Under the pieces are notes generated by a model. That model saw only the letters and a list, made by a program, of their open reading frames with translations, had not been told where the DNA came from and made no database searches. A DNA stretch of 64,000 nucleotides. Origin: Corynebacterium minutissimum (GTDB lineage: Bacteria > Actinomycetota > Actinomycetes > Mycobacteriales > Mycobacteriaceae). Shown piece by piece: positions 49,032-57,670 of the stretch. The stretch spans positions 2,418,001 to 2,482,000 of the forward strand of contig NZ_CP069533.1 in NCBI RefSeq assembly GCF_016889765.1, read 5' to 3'. Positions within the stretch are counted from its first letter, which is position 1, and each line of letters starts with the position of its first letter. The position numbers were made by a program, and so were the translations under genes.

Positions 49032-50369
49032 ATGACTGACTTCAATTCCCTTCCGGCCCACGTGTGGCCGCGTAACGCTGCTCGAGATTCGGATGGCGTG
49101 GTCTCGATTGGCGGCGTTTCTTTGACCGAGCTGGCTGAAGAATACGGCACTCCGCTCTACGTTTTCGATGAGCAAGACTTCCGCTCGCGCTGTAAGGATA
49201 TGGCCCAAGCCTTCGGCGGCCCCGACCACGTGCACTACGCTTCCAAGGCCTTCATTACCAAGCGCATCGTGCGCTGGGTGGATGAGGAGGGGCTGTGCCT
49301 CGACGTGGCTTCCCTTAACGAAGCCAAGCTGGCGCTAGCCGCGAACTTCCCACCGGAGCGCATGACCGCGCACGGCAACAACAAGGAAGACGAATATTTG
49401 CAGCTGTGTGTGAGCGAGGGGATTGGGCATGTAGTGCTGGATAACGCGGAGGAGCTCTCGCGTCTCAACAGCATTGCCGCAGCCGCCGGACGCGTCCAGC
49501 CGGTCATGATCCGCGTCAAACCCGGTATCGACGCCCACACGCACGAATTCATCGCCACCGCCCACGAGGACCAGAAGTTCGGCATTTCCCTGTCCACCGG
49601 CGCCGCCTTTGAGGTTGCTCGCACGGTGTTGGAATCCGCCAATCTTAAGCTGGTGGGCCTGCACTGCCACGTCGGTTCCTCGGTGTTCAACGCCGATGGC
49701 TTCAAGCTGGCTGCTGAGCGCGTGCTGAGCCTGTACAAGCGCATTCACTCCGAGCTCGGCGTTGCCCTCGAAGAGCTGGACTTGGGCGGCGGCTTTGGCA
49801 TTCCTTATATGGAATATGAGGAGGCCCTCGACGTCGCCACCCTGGCTAAAGACCTCCTCGACGCCGTGCAGCGCACCGCTACTGAACTCGGTATCAAGCC
49901 GCCGTTCGTGCTGGTGGAACCTGGCCGCTCTCTGGTGGGTGCCTCCGCGGTCACCGTCTACCGCGTGGGCACGGTCAAGGATGTGGAGACCGGCAAGGCG
50001 GATCTGCCGATGCGCCGCTACCTGTCCGTGGACGGCGGCATGTCGGACAATATCCGGCCGGCACTCTATGGCTCGGACTACGACGTGCGTGTGGTCAACC
50101 GTCGTACCCAGGGCGAGCCAGTGGACTCGCGTATCGTGGGCTTCCACTGTGAATCCGGTGACATTCTGGTCAATGAGCGCCGTTTCCCCTCGGATATCAC
50201 CACCGGCGATCTCCTCGCCTTCGCCACCACCGGCGCCTATCAGTACATGATGGCCTCGCGCTATAACGGCGCTCTGCGCCCAGCGGTAGTCTCCGTGCGT
50301 GACGGCAAAGCTTCACTCATGCTGCGCCGGGAAACGGTGGAGGACTTGCTGGCGTTGGACGTCGATTAG
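49032..50369 (+). CDS. lysA: Diaminopimelate decarboxylase
   Basis: The 445-residue protein decarboxylates meso-diaminopimelate to L-lysine, the last step of lysine synthesis. The PLP lysine is Lys 72 (HYASKAF). The glycine-rich phosphate site and EPGRSLVG are present, and the Cys of FHCESGDIL at about 373 completes the active site from the partner chain. ACAAGG precedes ATG 49032 by 5 nt. It is cotranscribed with argS, whose stop is 28 nt upstream. Confidence 0.96.
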   Translation: MTDFNSLPAHVWPRNAARDSDGVVSIGGVSLTELAEEYGTPLYVFDEQDFRSRCKDMAQAFGGPDHVHYASKAFITKRIVRWVDEEGLCLDVASLNEAKLALAANFPPERMTAHGNNKEDEYLQLCVSEGIGHVVLDNAEELSRLNSIAAAAGRVQPVMIRVKPGIDAHTHEFIATAHEDQKFGISLSTGAAFEVARTVLESANLKLVGLHCHVGSSVFNADGFKLAAERVLSLYKRIHSELGVALEELDLGGGFGIPYMEYEEALDVATLAKDLLDAVQRTATELGIKPPFVLVEPGRSLVGASAVTVYRVGTVKDVETGKADLPMRRYLSVDGGMSDNIRPALYGSDYDVRVVNRRTQGEPVDSRIVGFHCESGDILVNERRFPSDITTGDLLAFATTGAYQYMMASRYNGALRPAVVSVRDGKASLMLRRETVEDLLALDVD

Positions 50370-50464
50370 CGCGGCGTTGGCACAGCTCACCGCATTTTAT
50401 TCAGGGTGACATGGCCGGTCGCGCGGAGTGCAGGCCATTCCGCGTAGAAATAGACAGCTCGTTC

Positions 50465-50472
50465 TGTATAGT
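50465..50472 (+). promoter_or_regulatory. Extended -10 promoter of hom-thrB
   Basis: TGTATAGT is an extended -10 box about 50 nt before the hom start. It lies in the 151-bp gap after lysA, as expected for a separate hom-thrB operon. Confidence 0.6.
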
Positions 50473-50520
50473 GATGGGCTAGCACGTAACAACCATTCGC
50501 AATTTCAACAAAGGGACACC

Positions 50521-51843
50521 ATGACGACGAACCGTAGCAAGAAGCCCGAAGGCGAGCCTGTAGGAATCGCATTGCTTGGCTTTGGCACCGTGGGCGCCGA
50601 GGTTTTCCGCCTCGTGCAAGAAAACGCTGATGCTTTTGCGCACCGTATCGGCGGCCCCGTGGAGATCCGCGGCGTGGCCGTGCACAACAAGAATAAATTG
50701 CGCCCGGGCGTGCCGGCGGAGCTGCTGACCGACGACGCCAAGGCGCTCGTCCTGCGCGATGATATCGACCTCGTCGTCGAGGTAATCGGCGGCATTGATT
50801 TCCCGCGCGAGCTCGTCCTCGCCGCCCTCAACGCCGGCAAGTCCGTGGTCACCGCCAACAAGGCTCTCGTGGCCGCGCACGCGGATGAGCTGGCGGAGGC
50901 TGCCGACCGCGCCGACGTCGACCTTTACTTTGAGGCCGCCGTGGCCGCCGCCATCCCGGTGGTGGGCATGCTGCGCCGCTCTCTGGCCGGTGACAAGATC
51001 CAGCGCATCTCCGGAATCGTCAACGGCACCACCAACTTCATCCTGGACGCTATGGAGTCCACTGGTGCCTCCTATGAGGATGCACTGGCTGAGGCGACCC
51101 GCCTGGGCTACGCCGAGGCCGATCCCACCGCTGACGTGGAGGGCCACGACGCCGCCTCGAAGGCTGCCATCTTGGCATCCCTGGGCTTCTACACCCGCCT
51201 GACCTTCGACGATGTCTACTGCGAGGGTATTTCGAAGATCACCGCCGATGACATCACGGCCGCCAACCAGGCTGGCTACTCCATCAAGTTGCTGGCCATC
51301 TGCGAGCGCCTTGTGGATGAGGAGACCGGTGCGGAATCCGTCAACGCCCGTGTCCACCCGACGTTGGTTCCGAAGGATCACCCACTGGCTTCGGTCAGCC
51401 AGTCCTACAACGCTATCTTCGTTGAGGCAGAGGCCGCTGGCTCACTGATGTTCTACGGCAACGGCGCTGGCGGTAACCCGACCGCCTCTGCTGTGCTGGG
51501 TGATGTCATCGGCGCGGCACGCAACATCGTCCACGGCGGCCGTGCGCCGGGGGAGAATACCTACGCCAACCTGCCCATCGCTGAGTTTGGTGAGGTGGAG
51601 ACCCGCTACCACGTGGACATGGAGGTGGATGACCGCACCGGCGTGTTGTCAGTCATCTCCGGCGTTTTTGCCCGCCATGGTGTTTCCCTGCGCACCGTGC
51701 GCCAGGAAGATGGCGAGGAGACCGCTCGCCTTATCGTGGTCACCCACGCGGCTAAGGAAGCGGTGCTGGAGGACATCGTCGCGGCCCTTGGCGAGCTCGA
51801 TGAGGTCAAGGCCGTTCACTCCGTCATCCGCCTAGGCGTCTAA
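50521..51843 (+). CDS. hom: Homoserine dehydrogenase
   Basis: From ATG 50521, with AAAGGG 6 nt upstream, the product is 440 residues. The NAD(P)-binding motif GFGTVG is at about 20-25, the catalytic domain follows, and the C-terminal ACT domain (about 350-430, starting DRTGVLSVISGVFARHGVSL) gives feedback inhibition by threonine in corynebacteria. It reduces aspartate semialdehyde to homoserine. thrB begins 16 nt after the stop in the same operon. An in-frame start at 50428 lies upstream of the promoter. Confidence 0.96.
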   Translation: MTTNRSKKPEGEPVGIALLGFGTVGAEVFRLVQENADAFAHRIGGPVEIRGVAVHNKNKLRPGVPAELLTDDAKALVLRDDIDLVVEVIGGIDFPRELVLAALNAGKSVVTANKALVAAHADELAEAADRADVDLYFEAAVAAAIPVVGMLRRSLAGDKIQRISGIVNGTTNFILDAMESTGASYEDALAEATRLGYAEADPTADVEGHDAASKAAILASLGFYTRLTFDDVYCEGISKITADDITAANQAGYSIKLLAICERLVDEETGAESVNARVHPTLVPKDHPLASVSQSYNAIFVEAEAAGSLMFYGNGAGGNPTASAVLGDVIGAARNIVHGGRAPGENTYANLPIAEFGEVETRYHVDMEVDDRTGVLSVISGVFARHGVSLRTVRQEDGEETARLIVVTHAAKEAVLEDIVAALGELDEVKAVHSVIRLGV

Positions 51844-51859
51844 AGCTGAGGCTGTGACA

Positions 51860-52783
51860 ATGAGCATCGATATCGAAGTTGGCACCAAAGTCACCGTCCA
51901 GGTCCCAGCCTCCTCGGCTAACCTGGGGCCGGGTTACGACACCCTCGGCATCGCGCTGAGCCTCTACGACACCGTGGAGGTAGAGGTCACTCGCTCCGGC
52001 TTGGAGGTGGAGATTTTTGGCGAGGGCGCAGATGATTTGCCCCGCGACGGCTCCCACCTGGTAGTCAAGGCCATCCGTTCTGCGCTTCAGGCTGCCGACG
52101 TCGAGGCCTCCGGCCTGCGCGTGGTGTGTACGAATAACATCCCGCAGTCCCGCGGCTTGGGCTCCTCGGCGTCTGCCGCGGTGGCTGGCGTGGCCGCAGG
52201 CAACGGCCTGGCCGGTTTCCCGCTCTCCGCGGAGCAGGTTGTCCAGCTCTCCTCGGCCTTCGAAGGGCACCCGGATAACGCCGCAGCGTCCGTGCTGGGT
52301 AACGCCGTCGTCTCGTGGACCACGGTGCCTGTCGACGGCCGCTCGCTCCCGGAATACCGCGCCGCTACTCTCGACGTCCACGAATCCATCAAGGCCACGG
52401 CCCTGGTCCCAGATTTCCACGCCTCAACGCAGGCAGTGCGCCGCGTGCTTCCCTCGCACGTCACGCATGCCGACGCCGCTTTCAACGTCTCCCGCACCGC
52501 GGTCAACGTGGCAGCGCTGACCGCCTACCCGGAGCTGCTCTGGGAGGGCACCCGCGACCGCCTGCACCAGCCTTATCGCGCGGACGTGTTGCCGGTAACC
52601 GCGGAGTGGGTCAACCGCCTGCGCAACCGCGGCTACGCGGCCTACCTCTCAGGTGCGGGTCCTACCATCATGGTCCTCCACACGGAGCCCATTGAAGAGT
52701 CCATCTTGGATGAAGCCCGAGAGCAAGGCCTTCGTGTCCTCGAGCTGGAGGTCGCTGGACCGGTGAGTGTCGAGCGCGGTTAA
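51860..52783 (+). CDS. thrB: Homoserine kinase
   Basis: From ATG 51860 the product is 307 residues of the GHMP kinase family. ASSANLGPGYDTLG is the N-terminal motif, SRGLGSSASAAVAG the ATP-binding motif 2, and LSGAGPTIM the C-terminal motif 3. It phosphorylates homoserine for threonine synthesis. TGAGG lies 8 nt before the ATG. A GTG two codons earlier is an alternative. A terminator follows at once. Confidence 0.95.
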   Translation: MSIDIEVGTKVTVQVPASSANLGPGYDTLGIALSLYDTVEVEVTRSGLEVEIFGEGADDLPRDGSHLVVKAIRSALQAADVEASGLRVVCTNNIPQSRGLGSSASAAVAGVAAGNGLAGFPLSAEQVVQLSSAFEGHPDNAAASVLGNAVVSWTTVPVDGRSLPEYRAATLDVHESIKATALVPDFHASTQAVRRVLPSHVTHADAAFNVSRTAVNVAALTAYPELLWEGTRDRLHQPYRADVLPVTAEWVNRLRNRGYAAYLSGAGPTIMVLHTEPIEESILDEAREQGLRVLELEVAGPVSVERG

Positions 52784-52791
52784 AACCTTCG

Positions 52792-52820
52792 AGCGCGGTG
52801 CCGTATGGCACCGCGCTTTC
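52792..52820 (+). terminator. Rho-independent terminator of hom-thrB
   Basis: AGCGCGGTGCC and GGCACCGCGCT pair perfectly around GTAT, followed by TTTCT. The left arm reuses an 11-bp copy (TCGAGCGCGGT, 52789-52799) of the thrB 3' end (52770-52780). Confidence 0.9.
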
Positions 52821-52826
52821 TCGTGG

Positions 52827-53522
52827 CTAGCTCGCCGTCTTGACGTTGACCCGGCAGACCCCGTTGCCGGACTGCGGCATGAGTGTGAGGTGGAGGCGCC
52901 CGCCAGCCTCCACGGCTGCTTGCTCAAGGTAGCCATCGTGAATGGCGCAGACAAAGGGGGAGGGGCGGATACCCGCGGTGACGAACGGGCACGCGTGAAG
53001 CTCTAAGTCTGTCTCGCCCGTCTGGTTGAACCTATCGATGGATGTCACCGGATCGAAGCCCATATCGCGCATGGCGCGATACAGCGGAGCGAGAGCATCA
53101 GCCTTATTGACAGTCTTGTCGGCGGTGGCCTGTGCCCAGCGGCGACCAATCTCTCGTGCCTGCTCAGAAGCGAAGTCATCAAGCTGGTCCTTATCCGCCA
53201 GCATTTCTGCGAGGACGCTGATGAGGGACACATACTCCTCTGCCACGGAGCGATTATCAGGGATACGCACTTGGAAAATGAGGGAGGGGCGCCCGCGGCC
53301 TTGTGCTGGAGCGGTGATGACGCGGACGGCACCGGCATTCACTAACTCGTCGAGGTGACCACGCGCGGTGTTGACGTGCATACCCATCGCGTCCGCGACG
53401 TCCGCTGCTTTCGCCCCTTGGGGATATTCCTGCAGGGCTTTGAGTACTTCTCGCTGCTTGGGGGAGAGATGAAGCGACTCGGGAAAAAGCTCCGTGGAGG
53501 AACGGGGAGTATGCGTAGACAT
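52827..53522 (-). CDS. COG2345/SufR-like helix-turn-helix regulator with conserved cysteines
   Basis: The 231-residue protein has an N-terminal winged helix (about 18-80, AADVADAMGMHVNTARGHLDEL). Its C-terminal domain includes HACPFVTAG, PFVCAIHDGYL and NGVCRVNV. This three-cysteine arrangement is like that of SufR-type regulators, which hold an iron-sulfur cluster and respond to oxygen, NO or iron status. It lies 120 bp downstream of modBC on the same strand, and may be read from the mod operon or from a TAGGAT -10 box about 40 bp before it. With a nitrite reductase nearby, an NO- or oxygen-sensing role is reasonable but inferred. Confidence 0.75.
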   Translation of the reverse strand: MSTHTPRSSTELFPESLHLSPKQREVLKALQEYPQGAKAADVADAMGMHVNTARGHLDELVNAGAVRVITAPAQGRGRPSLIFQVRIPDNRSVAEEYVSLISVLAEMLADKDQLDDFASEQAREIGRRWAQATADKTVNKADALAPLYRAMRDMGFDPVTSIDRFNQTGETDLELHACPFVTAGIRPSPFVCAIHDGYLEQAAVEAGGRLHLTLMPQSGNGVCRVNVKTAS

Positions 53523-53641
53523 CGGCAGATGGATCCTTCAGACGGTTCTAGTGGGGATCCTACAACTCGGACATCCATTTTCTATAATTTTTACCGACTT
53601 TTTCGTAGGATAATGCTCACTACGTGCGCTAACTCAGAGGA

Positions 53642-55414
53642 CTACATACGGGGATATACCGATACTGCGTCTTGATTGAGACGGCAGCGCACCGAGGCGC
53701 CCGGCGCGGGCTCGCCCGCAACCCCGCTGACACGCACGCGTTGGGGGCCGGTTTGAGCGAGCACGATGCCGCCGCCTACTGCGGCAACTGCCTGCAGGGA
53801 GAGCTCGCCAGCCGCATCTGCGTAGAGCGCGGTGGGTGGGAAGGCTACCCACGCAGATCCGTCATCCACGTCGGGGGCGGGGAGAGCAATCTCACCGGCG
53901 GTGCAGACTCCATCTGCCACGGTTCCTTCAAGAAGGTTAAGACCCGCGAGGGAGGCCACGAAGGCGTTGGGAGGATGGGCGAGCAGGTCCTGTGCATAGC
54001 CCTTGGCGGTGATGGAACCGCCTTCCATGACGAGGATGTCGGTGGCCAGGGCGCTGATGTCGTGGAGGTTGTGCGTGACCAGCACGGTCGTGCGGTCGGG
54101 CGCTGCGACCGAGAGGAGGTGGCGCCATCGGGCGGCTGACTCGACATCCATAGCAGCGAAAGGTTCGTCGAGTACAAGGACCTCTGGGCGGGCAGCGAGC
54201 GCGCGTAGTAGGGCCACCTGGGCTGCTTGCCCGCCGGATAGTTCGCGCACGTAGTTCAAATTCTCCAGCCCGGCATTGCCCAGGAGCTCTTCTGTGCGTG
54301 CATCGTCCTTGGTCACCATGGACAGTGCTTGTCGTACCGTCGCGGTGGGCGGAAGACCGGGGTTCTGGGTGAGCATCACCACGCGGTCTGCGGAGACCGT
54401 GGCGCCCCGAAGGCGACCTGAGAGGAAACGCATGAGGGTGGTCTTACCAGCACCGTTAGGGCCCACCACGGCGGTGATTGCCCCTCCCCGGAAGGTCACG
54501 TCGTGGGGGCCCGCGACGAGGCTTACCTCTCGTGGACTCTGCACAGGTGCCGTGAGCGCGCGGAGGGACTCAGTGTTCATAGGGGAGAGCGTGCGGGCGA
54601 CTGCCTCACGGTGCCGGCGGAGCAGCGAGGGCACGCCTGCTGCAGCCAGGAGGAGAACTGCCAGTGCGATGAGGATAGCAGAAAGTGCATAGGCGGTGTC
54701 GGCGCTGACCTCGCGTTCGAGGTAGATGCCGCTGGACATTGTGCGGGTGATACCAGGCATCGAGCCCGCGAAAGTGATGGTGGTGCCGAATTCACCGAGT
54801 GAACGCGCAAAGGCCAAGGCGGCGCCTGTGAGGACAGCTGGGGCGATGGCGGGCGCGGTGATGTGGCGCAGAATCTCGCCTGGGCGCATGCCGACGCCAC
54901 GCGCGCTCGCCACAACCTCATGATCAAGCTGGCGCAGGGCGGAATCGACGGCCACGACCACGAAGGGCAAGGTGACGAAGATATGTGCTACCACCACGCC
55001 CGCGAAAGCGAAGGCCACGCGAATCTCAGCGGCTTCGAGCAGGGGGCCCAAAAGGCCGCGTCGTCCCAAGAGAGCGGTGAGGGCCAAACCACCCACCACC
55101 GGCGGCAGCGCCAGTGGCAGATAGACCACCAGCCGCACGAGGTGCGCAGTGCGGTGCAGCTGCTGTAGCCACAGCGCCAAGCAGGTTCCGAGAAGAGTGG
55201 AGAGAATCGTGGCGAGCGCAGCTGAGCTCAGCGTGATGCGAAGGAGGTCTTGAGTGGCTGGCGCGCGGAGATTCTCTGGGAGTTGTCCCCAGGGGATGCG
55301 GAGCCCTAATGCCAGGATGGGGGCAACGATGTAGACGGCGGCGAGGGCGCCGACAGCAACTACCGCCCACGGCACGCGGGGGTGTTGCTCACGCAGATCA
55401 AGAGAGGTGTTCAT
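53642..55414 (-). CDS. Molybdate ABC transporter, fused permease (ModB) and ATPase (ModC)
   Basis: One uninterrupted frame of 590 residues joins two usually separate subunits. Residues 1-265 form a ModB-type permease with about five or six spans and the EAA-like loop (SARGVGMRPGEILRHITAPA). After a short linker, residues about 295-490 form the ATPase: Walker A GPNGAGKTT, signature ELSGGQ, Walker B VLVLDEPFAA, and switch His in VTHNL. The C-terminal 100 residues look like a ModC-type TOBE/Mop regulatory domain. Two copies would give a full transporter. The ATG follows the modA stop directly. It supplies molybdate for the cofactor genes at 59-62 kb. Confidence 0.9.
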   Translation of the reverse strand: MNTSLDLREQHPRVPWAVVAVGALAAVYIVAPILALGLRIPWGQLPENLRAPATQDLLRITLSSAALATILSTLLGTCLALWLQQLHRTAHLVRLVVYLPLALPPVVGGLALTALLGRRGLLGPLLEAAEIRVAFAFAGVVVAHIFVTLPFVVVAVDSALRQLDHEVVASARGVGMRPGEILRHITAPAIAPAVLTGAALAFARSLGEFGTTITFAGSMPGITRTMSSGIYLEREVSADTAYALSAILIALAVLLLAAAGVPSLLRRHREAVARTLSPMNTESLRALTAPVQSPREVSLVAGPHDVTFRGGAITAVVGPNGAGKTTLMRFLSGRLRGATVSADRVVMLTQNPGLPPTATVRQALSMVTKDDARTEELLGNAGLENLNYVRELSGGQAAQVALLRALAARPEVLVLDEPFAAMDVESAARWRHLLSVAAPDRTTVLVTHNLHDISALATDILVMEGGSITAKGYAQDLLAHPPNAFVASLAGLNLLEGTVADGVCTAGEIALPAPDVDDGSAWVAFPPTALYADAAGELSLQAVAAVGGGIVLAQTGPQRVRVSGVAGEPAPGASVRCRLNQDAVSVYPRM

Positions 55415-56134
55415 TTAGTCAACCGGGGTAAAGCCATACTTTTGCCACTCGGCGTCAAAGCCATCGTCTAGAAGATCCAAGACCGCTTGTGCTTCATCGC
55501 GACGAGGTGAGGCGGCCACTACGGCGCCGAGGATTTCGTTGGGGAAGTCTTCGGCGCCATCAATGGGGATGGCTTCCACATCATCGCTGGATGTGGCGTC
55601 GGTGGCGTAGACCATACCGGCATCGGCTTCCCCGGAAGCTACTTTACCGAGGACGTTGGCGACTTGGGATTCCAGGGAATACGGCTCCACGTTGAGCCCC
55701 TTGGCTGCAAGAATCTTCGCCGACAGTGCACCGCAGGGTACTTGGGCATCACAGAGGACGAGGCGCGTGGAGGCATCAATGTCCTCGATAGTCTCCAGTC
55801 CGGCGGGGTTGCCCTTGGGCACCACCATGACCATCGTGTTGGTAGCCAGTACCTTTGGCTTGTCGACATCGCCGTGTGAAACGGCCCGGTCCATCGTGGT
55901 CGCAGAAGCGGTGATGAGGAGGTCGGCCGGGGCGCCGTCGTAAAGCTGCTGCACCAACCCCGAGGAACCACCGTTGTTGATAGCCAGGTCGATGTCGGTG
56001 TGCGCAGCCAAGTCGTTGTTGATAAGACGCGTCGAGGACGCTGCGAATACCGAAAGCGGCTTATCCGTTGGCTGCGCGGTGCACCCAGCAAGGCTGAGCG
56101 CGGCGGCGAGGATGGGGAGGATAAAACGGCGCAT
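55415..56134 (-). CDS. modA: Molybdate-binding lipoprotein
   Basis: The 239-residue protein begins with a lipoprotein signal peptide whose lipobox is LAGC (Cys at residue 18). The mature part follows ModA: SVFAASSTRLI at the N-terminus, NNGGSSGLVQQLYDGAPADL, and GEADAGMVYATDA near residue 185. It captures molybdate (or tungstate) outside the membrane and hands it to ModBC. It lies 11 nt after the DUF2249 gene and directly before modBC. Confidence 0.9.
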   Translation of the reverse strand: MRRFILPILAAALSLAGCTAQPTDKPLSVFAASSTRLINNDLAAHTDIDLAINNGGSSGLVQQLYDGAPADLLITASATTMDRAVSHGDVDKPKVLATNTMVMVVPKGNPAGLETIEDIDASTRLVLCDAQVPCGALSAKILAAKGLNVEPYSLESQVANVLGKVASGEADAGMVYATDATSSDDVEAIPIDGAEDFPNEILGAVVAASPRRDEAQAVLDLLDDGFDAEWQKYGFTPVD

Positions 56135-56145
56135 GCCCGCTTACT

Positions 56146-56406
56146 TTACGCGGTGCGGGTGAACTTAATGTGGACGTCCTCTGGTTCCTTCTTGAGGTAC
56201 TCCAGCTCGAAGCGTTCTTCGCGTTGCTCGATTTCTGTGAGTAGCGGCAGCGGATCGTGTGGGGCAATAAGGATCATGGCTTCACCGACGTTGAGTGTTC
56301 CCAGCGCGCCGTGGATGGCGCCGTGGCGGACGGCGTGGGGAATCTCAGAGGCGTTAAGGGTGGGGAGGCTCGCGCCCTTGGAGGAGTCGAAGATTGGCAG
56401 GTTCAT
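56146..56406 (-). CDS. DUF2249 protein, small
   Basis: The 86-residue protein resembles DUF2249: HAVRHGAIHGALGTLNVGEAM and APHDPLPLL match the HDP-P-L signature. Such proteins often accompany denitrification and nitrogen-oxide genes, but their function is unknown. AAAGGA precedes ATG 56406. It heads the operon DUF2249-modA-modBC and is divergent to the nitrite reductase module, with a palindrome between. Confidence 0.8.
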   Translation of the reverse strand: MNLPIFDSSKGASLPTLNASEIPHAVRHGAIHGALGTLNVGEAMILIAPHDPLPLLTEIEQREERFELEYLKKEPEDVHIKFTRTA

Positions 56407-56432
56407 GGTTGTGGTCCTTTCCGTCACACGCG

Positions 56433-56449
56433 GCGGCACGCGTTGCCGC
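56433..56449. promoter_or_regulatory. Palindrome GCGGCA-N5-TGCCGC in the divergent promoter
   Basis: GCGGCA (56433-56438), CGCGT and TGCCGC (56444-56449) lie centrally in the 73-bp gap between the DUF2249-mod operon and the nirK operon. One regulator bound here could control both. Confidence 0.45.
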
Positions 56450-56466
56450 TCACGATGCCAATTTAC

Positions 56467-56472
56467 TACGAT
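56467..56472 (+). promoter_or_regulatory. -10 box TACGAT of the leaderless nirK operon
   Basis: TACGAT ends 7 nt before GTG 56480. No ribosome-binding site is present. Confidence 0.45.
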
Positions 56473-56479
56473 TAAAGCC

Positions 56480-57670
56480 GTGAAAAAAGATGTGAACCTG
56501 CTAGATGTCTCCCTTGCCGCTCGCCGGCGTTGGCACACCACAGCTTTCGCGTTGGTAGCCTTCTGGATTCTCGCGGGCATCGGGCTCACCATCGCCGGTT
56601 CCCTTGGCGCCCCGGTGGTGTGGTGGGTTCTCATCCACCCCTTCACCATTGGTGCGCTCACCACCGCCATCGTGGTCTTTTCCACGCACTTTACTGAAGC
56701 ACTCACCCGCACCCCGGCGACGAACTACCGCGGTGTTGCCACGCGCGTGGCCGCCATCCAGCTGGGACTGGTGCTCCTCCTTGTCGACCGCGCGGGCTAC
56801 GACTGGGGCGCGCTTGCCGACGCCTCCTCCGTCCTCCTCATCCTCACCCTCACATGGCACGCGTGGGCGCTGTGGCAGAAACTGCGCGGCTCGCTGTCCG
56901 GTTCCTTCGCGCTCACCGTGCCCTTCTATCTGGCGGCAGCCGGCTTCATGGTGTGCGCGATCGGCGTTGTTTTCCTCGCCGCCCACGGCGTGGGCAACTA
57001 TTCATTGCTCGTTGCTGCGCACTCGCGCGGGATGGTGTGGGGCTTCGCTCTGCTCACCATCCTGGGAACCGTGGTGACCTTGCTGCCCACGCTGACCCGC
57101 ACGCCGATTTCGCCCATCGCGCGTTCTCGCTGCACCCGCGCGCTCATCGTGCACTGCGCTGGGCTGGCTTCGGCCATGGGGCTAGAGGCCGCAGGGCTGA
57201 CCCGCGCCGCCGGTGTAGCCCAGCTGCTTGTGGTCGTAGCGGGGGTTCTCATCATCCAACCCGTGCTCGCGGGTGCGCTGGCCGGCAGGATGTCCACGGC
57301 GAGCATGTCCGCCATGGCGGGGCTGGTGTGGATGCTGGCCCTCTGCGCGGGCGATGCCGTTGCCAGCGCTGTAGGTGCCTATCCCCGCGCAGTCACGCTG
57401 TTGCTCATGCCCGCCTTTGTCGGCGCAGGGTTGTTGCAGCTGGTCACGGGTGTCCTTCACCACATGCTGCCCATCCTGGCGCGCGCCCGGCGCACCGAGC
57501 GTGCTGGCTACCTGCGCCTGGGGTTGATCAACGTGGGTGGCTTGGCTTGCCTGCTGGGGATTCCGGTGGTGCACGCTGCCGGGCTTATCATGATGGGGCT
57601 AGGCCTTATCGCTGCCGTCGCGGTCTTAGTCTGGGCCGTGGTTTCTACCAAAGGAGATGTTCATGTCTAG
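56480..57670 (+). CDS. Integral membrane protein of the NirK module
   Basis: From GTG 56480 the product is 396 residues with about 11-12 hydrophobic segments. His residues at membrane ends (HSRGMVWGF, and HHMLP late in the protein) recall the His pattern of NnrS-like or haem-copper-related membrane proteins, though this is only a resemblance. In some actinobacteria I believe such a membrane part is fused to a copper nitrite reductase. Here it is a separate gene whose stop overlaps the start of nirK by 8 nt. A role in electron delivery or copper/NO handling is plausible. The longer frame to 56000 runs through the opposite-strand genes and is rejected. Confidence 0.75.
   Translation: MKKDVNLLDVSLAARRRWHTTAFALVAFWILAGIGLTIAGSLGAPVVWWVLIHPFTIGALTTAIVVFSTHFTEALTRTPATNYRGVATRVAAIQLGLVLLLVDRAGYDWGALADASSVLLILTLTWHAWALWQKLRGSLSGSFALTVPFYLAAAGFMVCAIGVVFLAAHGVGNYSLLVAAHSRGMVWGFALLTILGTVVTLLPTLTRTPISPIARSRCTRALIVHCAGLASAMGLEAAGLTRAAGVAQLLVVVAGVLIIQPVLAGALAGRMSTASMSAMAGLVWMLALCAGDAVASAVGAYPRAVTLLLMPAFVGAGLLQLVTGVLHHMLPILARARRTERAGYLRLGLINVGGLACLLGIPVVHAAGLIMMGLGLIAAVAVLVWAVVSTKGDVHV

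Noticed and set aside
56000..56479. N-terminal extension of the membrane protein gene
   Set aside because: It would run antisense through the start of modA and DUF2249. GTG 56480 has a fitting -10 box and starts just before the first membrane span.
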